A DNA stretch of 64,000 nt from Helianthus annuus (Eukaryota; Streptophyta; Magnoliopsida; Asterales; Asteraceae). The DNA lies in the NCBI RefSeq assembly GCF_002127325.2, contig NC_035444.2, forward strand, positions 40,661,379-40,725,378. Reading direction: 5' to 3'. Both the position numbers and the translations under genes were made by a program. The notes under the pieces are model-generated. The model saw only the letters and a program-made list of their open reading frames with translations. It was not told the origin of the DNA and searched no databases. Of this stretch, positions 44,498 to 57,248 are shown in pieces (position 1 is the first letter of the stretch; every line of letters begins with the position of its first letter).

Positions 44498-47203
44498 AGT
44501 CTACCCCCTTATAAGAGGTTTCGTCCCTGAAACCTGATTATTCAAAAGTATGTTTACTATTACCTTCTGGATACAATTTCCTTCTGAGGTTAAAATATAA
44601 CACATACTTGGATATCCTTCATGAAATGGCCCATCGTATTCCCTATGCGGCGTACATTCCAAGTCCTTTCTTCGTTTTTTAGTCTCAAACATTTATTCCA
44701 TTCCGACAATTTTTTTTAGTTAAGTCTTCCACATTAGCCTTGTTAGTGGAATGGTATACTCATATAATGCGGTTAACGATATTAAAAATACATATGTGCA
44801 TTCTATCTCTCGTCGTGTAGTCACTATAATCGAAATGACGATTAAGATCCTACAATCATATTATACATAATGCCAAAAATTCACATCATATTAATGTCAT
44901 ACATACACGAACAGTTATACATCTATACATATCGTTTTAATTCCACAATCAGTCAACGCGTGACAACTCTACTTACCAAATTGTCTATCATGTTTAAGGT
45001 CTTGTGTAACTATTCCTTTCAACTTAATCCGCACCCAAACAAGGTCTCAATTCATGGTTTTAAGCCACATAAGTCCTACATATGATTTTCCATCACTTAG
45101 GGCCATTTTGGAGGAAAAACACGGGCAGGGGCGCACTTTACGCCTCCTTGCGGCGCAAATCAGAGTTGCAAGGCTGTCAAGAGCGCAAACTTGCATCACT
45201 TGCCGCTCACATCCTCTGGGTTTCGCGTATTAAGCACTGGTTTTGTTTCCGAACTCCGTTTCCAATCCCCACAACTCTCAATTATAAATTTAGGTTTTTT
45301 TTTTCAGGGAATTACAAGGACTTGTACTCATTCCCACCATTCACATACCGTGTGTGTTTAACCCGACTTCCATCTTAAAGGTCATCTACACCATCGTCGA
45401 CTCGATTATCCCAACTACTTACATTGTTGCATGGTGAACCATTCATGCCTACTAATTAACATCACATAACCTTATCATAGTATAAATTATTGATTCATTC
45501 TTGTTTCCCATTCCACATTTATGCATAAACATGAATATATCAACCATAGAGTTTAGTTCATAAGTCACTTACCTTAACACACATTTAGTCAAGTTATTGA
45601 TGTACGCATATTAGAAATGCATTCCAATCATTGGTACTGTTACCATAACATATCTGCTATCTCGTTCCCATTCATTCTTAATGACTCTAGGTTAGACCAT
45701 AATTATAGTCACTATCTGGTTCAGCTTCTACACATGCCCCTTTCAGGGTTAATTTCAAGTAATCTCATTGATGCTATTTATATGTTAGTTCATTTCATGC
45801 AGTACTTACAATACATACATAAGCACGCTGCTCAAGTTTTTCATACGAATATTTAATCATAACACAAATTTCTATTCAAGGATTTGAGATTCCTCTTAAT
45901 AACATCAGTCTGAGTTGAAAATCATTCCTATGTTGACCTTTAAACGTCAAACATTCTATATTATGCCATAACTACTATTCATTTGTGCGGTGTGTATTAT
46001 TCAATTTACCAAGTTCTATTTAAGAAACACTACTAAACTTGCTTTTATAGCATTAACAAATAGTATGTAAGTCGGGTTGACTTGCTTCATTCTGAGCCCA
46101 TGCCTCACCTAGCTTGGTTTCAATTATCCACAACTCTAATTTCAACCTGAGGTCATCATATCACAAATTCTATTGGTTTCATCATAACAAGAATCTTACC
46201 ATTCGTATATACATAAACAATAGTTAAACATATACCTTACATTCCATAACGGTTAACTTTCAGTAGTCCATTTAAGAGTTCTTTCACAATATCCCATTAC
46301 ATACAGACCCACTATATGTATTTTACATTTCCTAAGTTAGACTCTTGCGTTTCATTTGTTATTTTGCTAATTCTTTGTCGCTTGACTTTCGGTCACAACC
46401 CTTTCCCATCCTACTAATTATAGACTAAAGTGCACATTTATCTTTCCTTTTTAATTAAGACACAACCCTTTCTTATACTACATCCTTGTTTCATTTCTTA
46501 CCAGTTTGTGACCTTCGATCACAACCCTTTCCTATCCTATTAATTATAGACTAGAGTACGCATTTATACTTCCTTTTTAATTCAGGCACACTTATAAAAT
46601 CACCATCCTATCCTTTTTTGCAAAAAATCATTTGACTTTATAAAATTGGGTCATTCTATCAGGTCTTCGCCTGTTAGTCATCCTGAATCTCACTAGTCAG
46701 TTATTAGAGCGCATAAACATGTAATTATATTCTATTCACTTTTCATTCAAGATAATTTACTTGCCCCACCAATAATTTCCAATTGGGATGCTTATTTCAT
46801 GCAATAATCATTTCATGCAATCTTATTCATATTTGCATTATACTTATCAATTTAACGTGTTTGACTTTTTGAAAGTCAAATTGTTAATACCTTCCTAACT
46901 AGCTTTCCTCAATTATTCCCCACAATTAGCAAGAACATATCTCTACTCATATTCATATATGCATTACGTATATATGCATTATGTGAGGCATGCAACATGC
47001 ATATCTTGACTAAGTTACTAACACCACATACTTACAGTGTTCATGCCTACCTTAGTTAGAGGGGGCAATGTATTCGCTCTTTCATTTCCTTTTGATCGAT
47101 ACGTATTTATGGATTCAAATGGAACAAAACCTTTTATTCATACCCTTTTGATCCGTACTTACCTACGAATTTAAACCTTTCATTTATATACGTTTGATCC
47201 GTA
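44498..47203. other. Non-coding interior of the LARD-like element, part 1
   Basis: Purine tract at its left edge. A local ACGGGCAGGGGCGCACTTTA segment lies near 45,121; otherwise AT-rich sequence with only short frames. I recognised no gag, protease, integrase, RT or host gene fragment here on either strand. Confidence 0.5.
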
Positions 47204-47208
47204 CTTAC

Positions 47209-50200
47209 TGTGACACTTGTGCTTAGTAAACACACACAATGTAGGACACTATCTTTTATCAAAGAAACAATGTGTTTTGGTGTCAAAAATTTATTTATTT
47301 TGGTTTTACAATTTCACATTTTGATTCTAGTTCATTTTCAAGCTTTAAATCACTTTCTGGAGAGTTAAACGCGAACTGATGCGTAAACGTAATCAGTTTA
47401 ATGCGGCAAACACTCCAGAATAGTGACATAGGCTTAACATACCTTAAATAACTTTTATATAACTTAGAAATCAGTTTTGAAAGCTTTGGTGTGTCAAAAA
47501 CAAGTTTATTCACACTCAGGGACTATTTGTGTCAATCTGCGAAAGTCTGCTGATTCACATAGTATCGCACATTCCGGAACTTGACCATAAGTTAAATATG
47601 CCCGAAATATCCTTCACATGGCTTAGAAATAGGCTTTGAGGTGTTTGGTGCGCAAAAATAAACTTTCTTGATCAATAGGGACTAAAAGCGTCAAAAAGTG
47701 CATAAGTTTGCATTTTCGCGCATATCTTACGTTCTGAATATATCCGGACTTCCAAAAATTTATGTAATCATTAAAATATTTTATTTTAGTGATTGACATG
47801 ATAAAATTTCATTCGTCGCGTAATTTCGATCGTTTTTCGCGTTCGTTCGTGTTTCGTCGTAATTAACCGAATAACGTGATCGTACGGCCAAACGAACCGA
47901 CATCCGACATATTTTCGAGCATGTTTCATGTCCCTTATGTTTAGGCATCCTTTTAAGGCCTTAAAAATGGCTTAACGGGCCTTATACGTGTCAGAAAAGG
48001 GCTTAAACACTTGCAGGGACCAAAACTGCAATTAATGAAACTGTTTGCTGATCTGTGCATCTCAGGCGGGCCGCGTAAGCCCCCTTTGGATCTTACGCCG
48101 GGCGTCTAAGACTGTCAGACCTGCAAAACAAGCTGTTTTGATCAGCAGCTGGGTTTCTATGGTTTGCAACTGGTTTTTATCAATACTATGGGCTATTTTG
48201 GGTGCCCATGGTTTCACAAATCAGTGGTATGATGTGTACGGCTCAGATTGAAACACAGTTTTCGATAAACGATCTTAACGGTTGCACAAACACTATATAT
48301 ACCCCATCCCATTTCTCTCAAAACCCACAATTGATTTGATTCATTCTCTAAGTTGAAGTGATTTCACTTCATACCTGAGAATAATTGGATCAAACTTCCA
48401 TTTCTTGGACCTTTTGTAAGTATTCTTTCGTTCTTTTGCATGTTTAAGCACGAAAGTCAAACTTTGTTTCTTTCTGCATTGACCAGTTTTTGGTCAACAC
48501 GAAGTTAGTTTGAACTTCATAACGTGAGCGTAATCACGATGGTTTTAGTCTCTTGTGACTATACCTACTGATTACCACGTTATTTAGGCGTAGTGACGAG
48601 TCGTCGTTTCGGTCAAAATGCGTATTCTTGCATATTTTGCAACCAAACTACTCTTGGGTATCAAGACCCTTTGTTTTGATACCAAACTTATTTTCTAACT
48701 TCGTTAAACATGTTTTAACATTTTTAGCTCGTCACTTTAGATTAGTGCTTGTGTAGGGTCGTAGATTAGCGGTCTAAACAACCGCTTAGACTTTCAAACC
48801 CGACCCGTTTGATCGATCATTAGGATCCGACCAAACATGTATTGTGACTACAGTTTTATAGGGAATAACCTTCCGAGATTATACCTTATGGTCACCTCGT
48901 TTAGTTAGTCGTATGATAGGTAGTTTATATGCCTTAGGAAAATGACCAAAATGCCCTTTTTGCACATAATCTCATTTTAAGCATATGTAACACATGTTTT
49001 GACATCTAAACTGATTATATAACATAATTAGATATTTTAAGGCATATAATACTTGTCATAGGACTAGTTAGGCATCTCGAACGCGCTTTTGCGCGAACGA
49101 CGCGTTAAAGTGGCGTAAGCTATCTTAACGGGTCATAAAGGGTCGTAAGCACTTAGGATAGGTTCTGATTTAGAATGTAGGCTTTGTTAAACCATATCAC
49201 ATGAGTTCCAACACTCATTTGGTTTACAAGACCTCATTCTACCCGATCTTCCGATTTAGGTGTCGATTCCTTAACATTGTATCTGTTACCCTAGGAACTA
49301 CTTCAACACTTGAACTCTTGGTCTTTTGAGCTTTGTTATACCCTTTGAACCGGGACTATACGCAACCCCAGGCGAGTACCTAGTTCCCCTCTTTTACTGT
49401 TTTCAAATGTTTTGGGGTGATTCATATGTGTAATCGATCTGTTTCAAAATGTATGGCATATGTATGTTCACTAAGTGCTTTTATGTGTATTATTTCGACT
49501 ATGCAAATGCAATGTTTTATCCTTAAGTGATCTACCTATCTTCATAGTTAGATTCATGTAGGATATTTGAAGTATAGTCTTAGATCTTCCTATCTTCATA
49601 GTAAGGTTTTTATGAAGTACTTTACAACTTGATGGTTGGTTTTTGTGTAGTTGTTGGTGATTTAGATAACGAAACTAGATAATACAATAAGCACATGGTG
49701 GATACGCCGCTGGTACTTCCTATATTTAAGTGTGCTTATTGTATTACCTTTCGTGGCGTTATCCCGAATCACCATTAGGTTTAGGATTGTTTTGATTCAA
49801 TAATTCAATATGACAAGAACCCAGGATTCCTGTAGTATCTATCTATCTTCATAGTTAGACTTATATGGGATGTTTAGAGTACTAATATTGGAGTCCACGT
49901 TTGGATTCATTGTGTACTTTAATGCATGTTAGATTAGACAATGTGACAGAACCCGAATCCTTGTAGCATCTATCTATCTTCATAGGTTGATTCTTGTAGG
50001 ATGTTTAAAGTACTGATATTGGAGTCCTTGATTGGATTCATTGTGTGCTTTAATGCGTGTTTACGATTTGGTACAAGTTGACGATTTACGTGTTATGTGG
50101 TAGTTGTGATTTAGATAACGAAACAGGTATAATAAAATATGAACATGGTGGATACGCCGCTGGTACTTCCTATATATAAGTGTTCTTATTATATTATTCT

Positions 50201-50836
50201 TGTAGCGTTATCTGGATCACTTTAGGATTTTTTTTGTACAATTGTTTCAATGTTTGATTATCAAAATCTTTGTAGAATCTCCCATATTTTTATATGTTAG
50301 ATTCTTAGAAAGATATCTGATGTATTATCATGACTCATTGATTTGATTTATATAATACTTATATCAGTTTTGATTTATTTCAAAACAGTTATTAATAATC
50401 CTTGATCCGATTCCTAATAACACATTAACAAGTTTTTACGATGGTTTAATCGAGATTTCAATGTAAGGCATAAAATGACTTAGTAAATATCATATTGCCA
50501 TATACAAACCTATTTTGTCACGAGTTTTCACAATTAAGATTAATACCAAACGTTTTGCCATTTATTTGGCTAATAAAACCTATGTATTCGCCGACATTTT
50601 TATGCTGACTGTTTTCGCATATGTTTCAGGTTTTCGACTGTTCAAGCATGCAACACATAGGACTGCATATGGGCCTTAGACTTCTAAAACAAAAGAACAA
50701 TTACATGCATTCTTTGTTTGTAAAATGATGTTAATGAAATTGAAATAATTTAGTACCCGTAGTTGTGAGCAATTTGTAACGTGACTCCCCGATATTTCCG
50801 CCGCGTGTTGTTATATTACGCGATTGGTGTGTTACA
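47209..50836. mobile_element. 3.6-kb solo LTR
   Basis: Starts TGTGACACTTGTG and ends GGTGTGTTACA, with perfect 5-bp duplication CTTAC (47,204-47,208; 50,837-50,841). No coding sequence or internal primer site; TG...CA ends and 5-bp duplication mark it as an LTR left after recombination of a full element. It contains two copies of a ~115-nt stem-loop and duplicated TATCTATCTTCATAG segments. Confidence 0.85.
49657..50220. repeat. Duplicated stem-loop inside the solo LTR
   Basis: GTGATTTAGATAACGAAAC ... CGTTATCCCGAATCAC (49,657-49,773) and the same pattern at 50,105-50,220 with a conserved loop-side ATGGTGGATACGCCGCTGGT. Both arms differ between copies while pairing is partly kept. Between them two copies of GTACTGATATTGGAGTCC-type sequence. 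Confidence 0.65.
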
Positions 50837-51941
50837 CTTACATAAGGATTCAAACCTTTCATTCAGACATGTTTGGTCCATACTTACCTACGAATTCAGA
50901 CCTTTTATTCATAAACTTTTGATTTGTACTTACCTACGAATTTAAACATTTCATTCATATACGTTTGACCCATACTTACATACATATCCAAACCTTTCAT
51001 TCATACACGTTTGATCCATATTTACTTATGGATTTAAACCTTTCATTCATACACGTTTGATCCGTACTTACCTAGGGATTCAGACCTTTCATTCTTACAT
51101 GTTTGATCCGTACTTGCATACGGATTCAAACCTTTCATTCACATACATTTGATCCATACTTACCTACGGATTCAAACCTTACATTCATATACGTTTGATC
51201 CGTTCTTACCTACGGATTCAAACCTTTCATTCATACATGTTTGATAAATGCTTACCTACGTATTCAGACCTTTCATTCTTACATGTTTGATCCGTACTTG
51301 CATACGAATTCAAACCTTTCATTAACATACGTTTGATCCATACTTAACTATGGATTCAAACCTTACATTCATTATAGAAGGCCCTCAATCACTTGAGAGT
51401 CTTACATCTTAACCACAAACCATCCCTTTAATTACTTTTTTTACATTAGCAAAAATTATTTCAAAGCTTTTCTGTCTACGCGGGCACGTTTATACGTGTT
51501 TAGTTCTTTTATACCACCCCTTTAGTGAATCCCTTCCGGTTCACCCTTTTGCAGAAGGTTCATTCCATCCCTTCGCCCACATGACCGCTTACTTCCCAAT
51601 TTACCAGGCATACCTGTGATGATTCTCATGGTCTCACGAATATCATATGTGTAGCATTTCCAAAATTTTTATTTATAAAAATTTAAAATAAAGTATACAG
51701 AAACTTATGTTATTAAATGGGTAGATTACGGAGTTGACTGTTAGAAATATGAGGTATTTAGACGAACATAAGAACCGTTTAATAATTAAATTATAAAAAT
51801 ACATTATAGTTGACCTTACTCCGTTTTTAATGAAACTTGGGTCAAAATGTAGACAAAAATATTCTCGTTCTAATGATATATTAATCATTTTATAAAACGT
51901 CAAATTTTAGAAGTTATAAGCGATAAATGAGTGAAGCAGCT

Positions 51942-51960
51942 GAATTAATTATAATAATAA

Positions 51961-52020
<60 letters not shown>
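51942..52020. repeat. (TAA)n microsatellite
   Basis: About 25 uninterrupted AAT/TAA triplets forming the target of the copia solo LTR; the triplets resume after it at 52,429. Confidence 0.92.
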
Positions 52021-52428
52021 TGTTGGTGCATATGTATGTCGACTTCGTCTTGTATCGAGTCTTGTAAAAGATTGGATAGATCAGGGCACGATATACGAGA
52101 TAAATGTGAATCATATAGGATGTATCCATTTCGCACGAAATGGGAAGTTCAATTCGCACAAAATGGAAAGTCCATTTCGTGTGAAGCCATCTCGTACGAA
52201 ATGGAGAGCCTATATATATGTGTGTCTTGCATTTCATTTGTAACGATTCTGATTCCGGTACCGAGGTGCTGCCGAAGTGTCTCCAGGCTGTAAAACGTTG
52301 TTATATCAATAAACAAGACAATTAGAGTGTATATCAAGCTGATTCAAAGTCGATACGTTTGTTTCTGCCTCTCGTATTGATTAGAACTCTTCTGAACAAC
52401 TCGTTTTGGTCGTGCAAACGATCCTTCA
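52021..52428 (+). mobile_element. 408-bp copia-type solo LTR
   Basis: TGTTGGTGCATATG...CGATCCTTCA flanked by ATAAT (52,016-52,020; 52,429-52,433). Contains a TATA-like CCTATATATATGTG and an AATAAA signal (52,307). Inverted CGAAATGG/CCATTTCG motifs occur at 52,128-52,204. No coding sequence. Confidence 0.85.
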
Positions 52429-53641
52429 ATAATAATAATTCTAACTAACATTCAAATTGAAATGAATGTTGATGGGTACGTGGCCAGTGATGAATGTTGA
52501 AACAATAAATAAGTGAAGTAGCCTCCAAGTAAATGAACTTCAACATTTAGTATAAATAGGCAATAGCATCATTCTTTTTGTCTGCTTAACTTCTTTCTTT
52601 CAATCTCTCTGTCTCGCCTCCCTCCCTTCTCTTTCTATATTTTTTTCTTTAATATTATACCAATAATACTCCAAAGGCTTGCCTCGTTTTAAGTGTTTTA
52701 ACCCCTGATCACTGAGTCGATACCCTGTCTGATTGATCTAGAACCCAGCAACGCATGTCAAGGCTCTGCCTGACTAAGTACGTTGGGGTTCTGTCTCATG
52801 ACGTATTGATAAAGTTGAATTTGGGTTGTTATACTTAACGCGAGTGCATTATATATTTTATTAAAATAGCTCAGGAGTTATACCCAAGATTATACCAGGA
52901 GGCTTTTTGTTGAACCCTAAAGTTACAAAGTGAGTCGATTCTCTTTTCTCACAGTTTGTGAGTCATTCTCCTTTTCTCACAATTTGTGAGCCATTATATT
53001 TAAAATACTTTGCAAAACCCTAAATGTTTATCAGTTATACTTACAGTGATTAAGTCTTTGTATTCTACAATTACTGCCGGTATGTAGGGTTTTGTGTACA
53101 CTACTAATTAAGCGTTACTATTGGACAAAGAGTTAGCCAATAGTAATATGACCACGGTCATTGTAACTGCCAACGTGACAAATACTGAATGAGTAATTGG
53201 GTAGATATAAACATTGTAATCGCTCTTAATACTGTAAAGTTATAACAATATATTTTTATAAAATAGAATGAACTCGCCAGTATTTCTTGCTGATAAAATA
53301 TTTTTAAAACGCATTTCAGGTAATTTGCTGTAAAGATAATAGAAGCCAGCTATGGAGCACTGAAGGCTTAAATAAAGTGGCTATAAATACCTGAATAAAA
53401 GAAGAAATTTATATATATTTTTTTGTTTATCCCTATAAAAACATTTAAATGAAAACAAGTTTTAGCCCATTTATTTAATATAAAAAAATTTTGGTGTCTC
53501 ACAAACTCTGAAATTATTTCTTAACTACGATCCTGATAAAAAGTTTTTCCGCTGCGGAATTAATAAACACTGGTACCATTTGACTGGTTCACGGCTCCCG
53601 CTCCCAGGGTGGGGTCGGGGGTCGGGGGTTGTGACAATATG

Positions 53642-54103
53642 CTACTTATGCACTGGACGGGCGTGCAATCCACATAAAATCCACGTGCCTTCATGTAATA
53701 ATCACCTTATGCTCGAAAAATGGACTTTAGTTCATGCAACATATTCAAATCCCTTCCCAAGACAACACTGTTTTCTTTTGTCTGAAGTATACCCTCCCAT
53801 CAGGAATTCCCCCATCAGTACCAATATATTAATATTGCGTACCTGTGATCAATCCATCTTTTCCACCTGTTTCGAGATATATGTTGGACCACGTCCTCAA
53901 GACCTCTTCATCATCCACTTAAGCTCACCTTAACATAAAAAAATAGTTCAATTACATGACGTGAACTTATAATAAATTCTACCTTCGGGTATTGATCAAG
54001 TCTTGGATTGTACGAGTCGCTAATCTCAAGAGCACATATGTTTGAGTCCAAGCATAACTCTACAGATACTTGAATCCCTCAAACCAAGACTTTGATACCA
54101 ACT
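53642..54103 (-). other. Leader of the LARD-like element with primer-binding site
   Basis: Directly follows the 5' LTR on the minus strand. The primer site complement ACTTTGATACCAAC ends at 54,103. No frame with gag similarity follows. Confidence 0.65.
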
Positions 54104-55044
54104 TGTAACACCCTAGTTTGAAAACATGATTTAATCAATTAATTATCAACGCAAAAAACGGTCCCCAAAATTTTTGTTTAACAATTTATAGTTAATCTCA
54201 ATTGCAAATTGTATTTCTTTAAGACTATTAGTTGGGTGTTACAATCCTTCCTTGAGGAGTATGTTCATAATCTACTTAATGAACCATTATCCTTGTTTGA
54301 CTCATACAATCGCAACTCCAGACTCAATCTTCAATGTCATGAATTTGAGCTCCAAGACCACATGCCTGGAGCACACACGACATATCATTAGCAAAGTTAA
54401 GTGAATGGTATATCACGTGTAATGCACTATAAGCAAGGAAATATACACCTAACCTTTATTTCTTATAACAAGTTACATTCTAAATCATACAATCATTCTT
54501 TACCACATCTGATAAAGCTATTATGTCCAAAATCCGTCCTTAGTCTCCTCTCAAAATCTGCAGCTTGATACTCAATATGAAATCACACTATCCATAATCA
54601 AGTTATTCCAAATATATACTTGCAAACGATCTAAGATCATATTCATTTGATTGAGTTATCACTCATAAATCCAACTAAGTTAGCACAACTCAAGGCAAAA
54701 CATGATACATAGATTTGGAAACAAAGTACACTTCATCCCAACACCTCATAGGTTTTGACACATCCAAAACTTATAATAAATATAAAATATAGATAATACC
54801 TTCACATCATTCTGTATTAGCATAATCATATATTTCTAACTCACACTTCCTAAACCAATTTAATAATTTAAACAAGTGCTACACGAGTCTTAAGACTCAC
54901 TCTAAGAATTTCTACACTAGGATTCTCCAATCACTCGCATACTTACCAATGGGCAAAAACCCCAATAGCATATAAAGTATTCAAAAAAGTAAATAATATA
55001 AATTAACATTCACTAATCATAAGAATTAACCACTCACCTTTGCC
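54104..55044 (-). repeat. Truncated 5' LTR of the LARD-like element
   Basis: Plus-strand TGTAACACCCTAGTTTGAAA to CACTCACCTTTGCC, nearly collinear with 41,044-41,990. It stops abruptly at 55,044, where an unrelated copia LTR begins, so its U3 half is lost. Confidence 0.8.
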
Positions 55045-55760
55045 ATGTGGGCCAAGCAGGCCCAAGGGGAGCCCATGTAGGGAATTGGGCTTGCCTAGGT
55101 ATATAAACAAGTTTTTAACTTGTTTTGGGGTTAGACCTCACAAGTTACAACATAGAGAAATCGAAGGAGGCTCCTATGGTTTATGTACTTGACTTGGAAA
55201 TCAATACAAGTGTGCATTGAAACTCTTAGATCGTGTGTTTGTGTGTTCTTGAATCATCACTTTCATTTGATTCCGCCATTTGATTGTGATTACTTGATAT
55301 CATATTATAAAAGACCCGTCACGGGATTTACAAGTGGTATCAGAGCCATAGAACCTACTTCTAGGCTCGGTTTTGATATCAAGGATTCAAGAACTAGGTT
55401 GTTGAATTTTTTTCTTGATCTGATTTAAAAAAAGAATTTGGATTGTTTTTGAGGTTGTTAAAGGGTTTTCGAAGTTCTGCGGATTGTTTTGAAAGTTACA
55501 AAATTGGTTTAGGCGACCTTGGAGATTAGAATTATGTTTTTAAATCTTATCCTGCAGATTCTTTGGTCAAAATTGCTGGAAACTTGAAGAAAATACATAA
55601 AAAAAACATCTTCATCGTGTTCTTCGGTTAGGGTTGAAATCCCCTATGCTTTCAACAAGTTATTTAAAATTGTCATACTTTGCTATTTGGATCTAAAATT
55701 TTTTGTTAAAGAGATTGTTACAAATCTTTACAAATTAAAAAAAATGGATTTATTCATGTT
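55045..55760 (+). mobile_element. Copia-type LTR 3' part, primer site and leader
   Basis: A leader-type sequence with TATATAAACAAG (55,100) ends in GGATTTACA (55,332), followed two bases later by TGGTATCAGAGCC (55,335), the initiator-Met tRNA primer site. The upstream half of the LTR is absent. It may be the start of the element whose gag begins at 57,811. Confidence 0.6.
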
Positions 55761-55799
55761 TCCTCAACTTTCAAAGGATTGAGTTGAAGTCCAGAAAAA

Positions 55800-56196
55800 C
55801 TACAGATCAGATATCACAATCACAATCAAAGTGCGGAAAACTATGAAAGTGATGAACAAGAAAGATTGTATTGATTGAATATCAAAGTGCACACGATCTC
55901 AAAGGGATCATCTGGTACACTTAACTCAAGAACTCGAAAATTGATAAGAAGAACAGTAATGTGAACAGCCACTTCTAAATGACCTAGGTTCACCCTATTT
56001 ATAGTTACATAGGGTGACCTAATTACAAACTGGGCCAAGCCCACATGCACACTATTAACTCAACAAGCCCAAGACATTTAATTAGCCCACATGGCTTATC
56101 CCAATACTATCTAACCCACTAGAAAACTAAGCCCAATAGCTTATAATTGTGTTTGATAAAGATAAGCGTAAACCTACTCAATCATATGGCCTTACA
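55800..56196 (-). mobile_element. Copia LTR in minus orientation
   Basis: Minus-strand purine tract CTAGGGGATAT precedes TGTAAGGCCATATGATTGAG at 56,196. The stretch includes TATAAATAGGGTGAACC, a plausible TATA/start region. Its end near 55,800 is approximate and no partner LTR was found. Confidence 0.5.
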
Positions 56197-56734
56197 ATAT
56201 CCCCTAGGTTCATGCTGTCTTTATCAAACTGTTGTCTATCTCATGTCTCTCTGTGGGAAGAAACTTCATTTCTTCATCATTAACCTTGGGTCTTCTGTTC
56301 TTCTTAATCATGATCAGCTTTGCTTGAAAATCTTGTTGAAAAGAATGCGAGAGGAGGATTCTCAGCAACTCTTTTCTTTGTCAATGTCTTCTCTTTCAAG
56401 CAGGTTCACTAGTACTTCTTCAAATGTAATATCACTGTCAGATGATGACTTGTATCTGGTTCTTCTGACTCAGGCACATCTTGTTGTGGTGATGCTTCAT
56501 GTTTGTCAGCAGCCAACAACATCTCAATCTTCAACAACCCCTATTTCTTGATTTAAATCAAGTTCTGCACATGCTCAGAAATTCATAAGTAACATTTCTA
56601 AGCAACAGAAGGAAATACCACATAAACACTTGGTACATCCAAGTATTTGTACTCAGATTTCACAATTCAAATTTCTTTCAACTTATGATGATTTCGAGTT
56701 ATAAGATTTGTTGGATGATTTGTTTGTAGATTTT

Positions 56735-57110
56735 TCAACCTTTCTGCTCTACTTCATATGTCTTTTGTTTATAACAGTTAGAGCATTCACTGTTATTCTT
56801 TCTAAAAACCGTGTTAGATTTAACATTTTCATCTCTAACTGTTGGCTTTGGAGGCATATATTTATTTGACGGGCCTCTCAAAGCTGGCTCAGAAATAGCC
56901 TTTCTCACATATGGAGGAGCATCAACAGACAAATTTGATGTTTTTGAATAAACATCTTCAGCTTTTTCGCAAACAATATCATCCCCCTCAACCCAATCCT
57001 CTACTTTTACCTCATCTGCACATGAAGTAGAAGCATCAGTAACATTCACACAGTTAAACTCAGGGACTGGCCTTGTTGTTTCAATTTCAGACTTATCCCA
57101 GTTGATTAAT
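56735..57110 (-). pseudogene. Copia gag-like fragment, minus strand
   Basis: Reads INWDKSEIETTRPVPEFN, then DWVEGDDIVCEKAEDVYSKT, PPYVRKAISEPALRGPSNKY and NTVFRKNNSECSNC, resembling a gag/linker segment of composite copia polyproteins from memory. It starts and stops without context; a 5'-truncated LTR tail is fused at 57,110. Confidence 0.5.
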
Positions 57111-57248
57111 ATTAAATTTTGGTGTTTTACAAACTCTGAAATTTTCCTAACTACGATCCTGATGATATTTTACGCTGCGAATTTAATAAACACCGGTACC
57201 ACTTGGATGTTCACGGCCCCGTCTAGGGTATGGTCGGGGGTTGTGACA
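57110..57248. mobile_element. LTR tail fragment (family of 51,650)
   Basis: TTGGTGTTTTACAAACTCTG to GGGGGTTGTGACA matches the last ~150 bp of the 51,650-53,636 solo LTR. Truncated at its left side. Confidence 0.7.

Larger units (their letters stand above)
47090..51370. repeat. 46-bp minisatellite, split by a solo LTR
   Basis: Units read ACCTTTCATTCATACACGTT then TGATCCGTACTTACCTACGG plus ATTCAA, about 46 bp each. Two to three copies lie at 47,090-47,208 and about twelve at 50,837-51,370. A higher-order pattern is visible (units with CATTCTTACATG and CTTGCATACG recur about four units apart). The solo LTR's 5-bp duplication is made from the unit itself (CTTAC). Confidence 0.88.
51650..53636. 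mobile_element. Solo LTR carrying a nested solo LTR
   Basis: Begins TGTAGCATTTCC and ends GGGGTTGTGACA; duplication ATATG at 51,645-51,649 and 53,637-53,641. About 1.57 kb without the nested insertion. A TATA-like TATAAATAGGC (about 52,551) sits in the plus orientation. Its last 150 bp have a second copy at 57,110-57,248. Confidence 0.8.
41044..55044 (-). mobile_element. Large non-coding LTR retrotransposon (LARD-like), nested with younger insertions
   Basis: On the minus strand the 5' LTR (54,104-55,044, upstream part missing) is followed by a primer site TGGTATCAAAGTC (54,102-54,090). At the far end a purine tract ATAAGGGGGTAGACT precedes the 3' LTR, which starts TGTAACATCTC at 44,497 and ends GGGTGTTACA at 41,044. 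The matching LTR portions (about 940 bp) are highly similar. After removing four later insertions the interior is about 4 kb with no gag or pol I can recognise, the definition of a LARD. It must have been mobilised by another element's proteins, probably a Ty3-type judging from the termini. Confidence 0.75.

Noticed and set aside
45082..45378. 98-codon open frame in the LARD interior
   Set aside because: No similarity to gag or other families that I recognise and no conserved motif; the length is compatible with chance.
47090..51370. Regularly spaced repeats as a CRISPR array
   Set aside because: The 46-bp units are contiguous with no unique spacers and the host is a plant; it is a minisatellite.
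51914..52237. Minus-strand frame with a poly-Tyr tract
   Set aside because: Created by the (TAA)n repeat and the solo LTR next to it.
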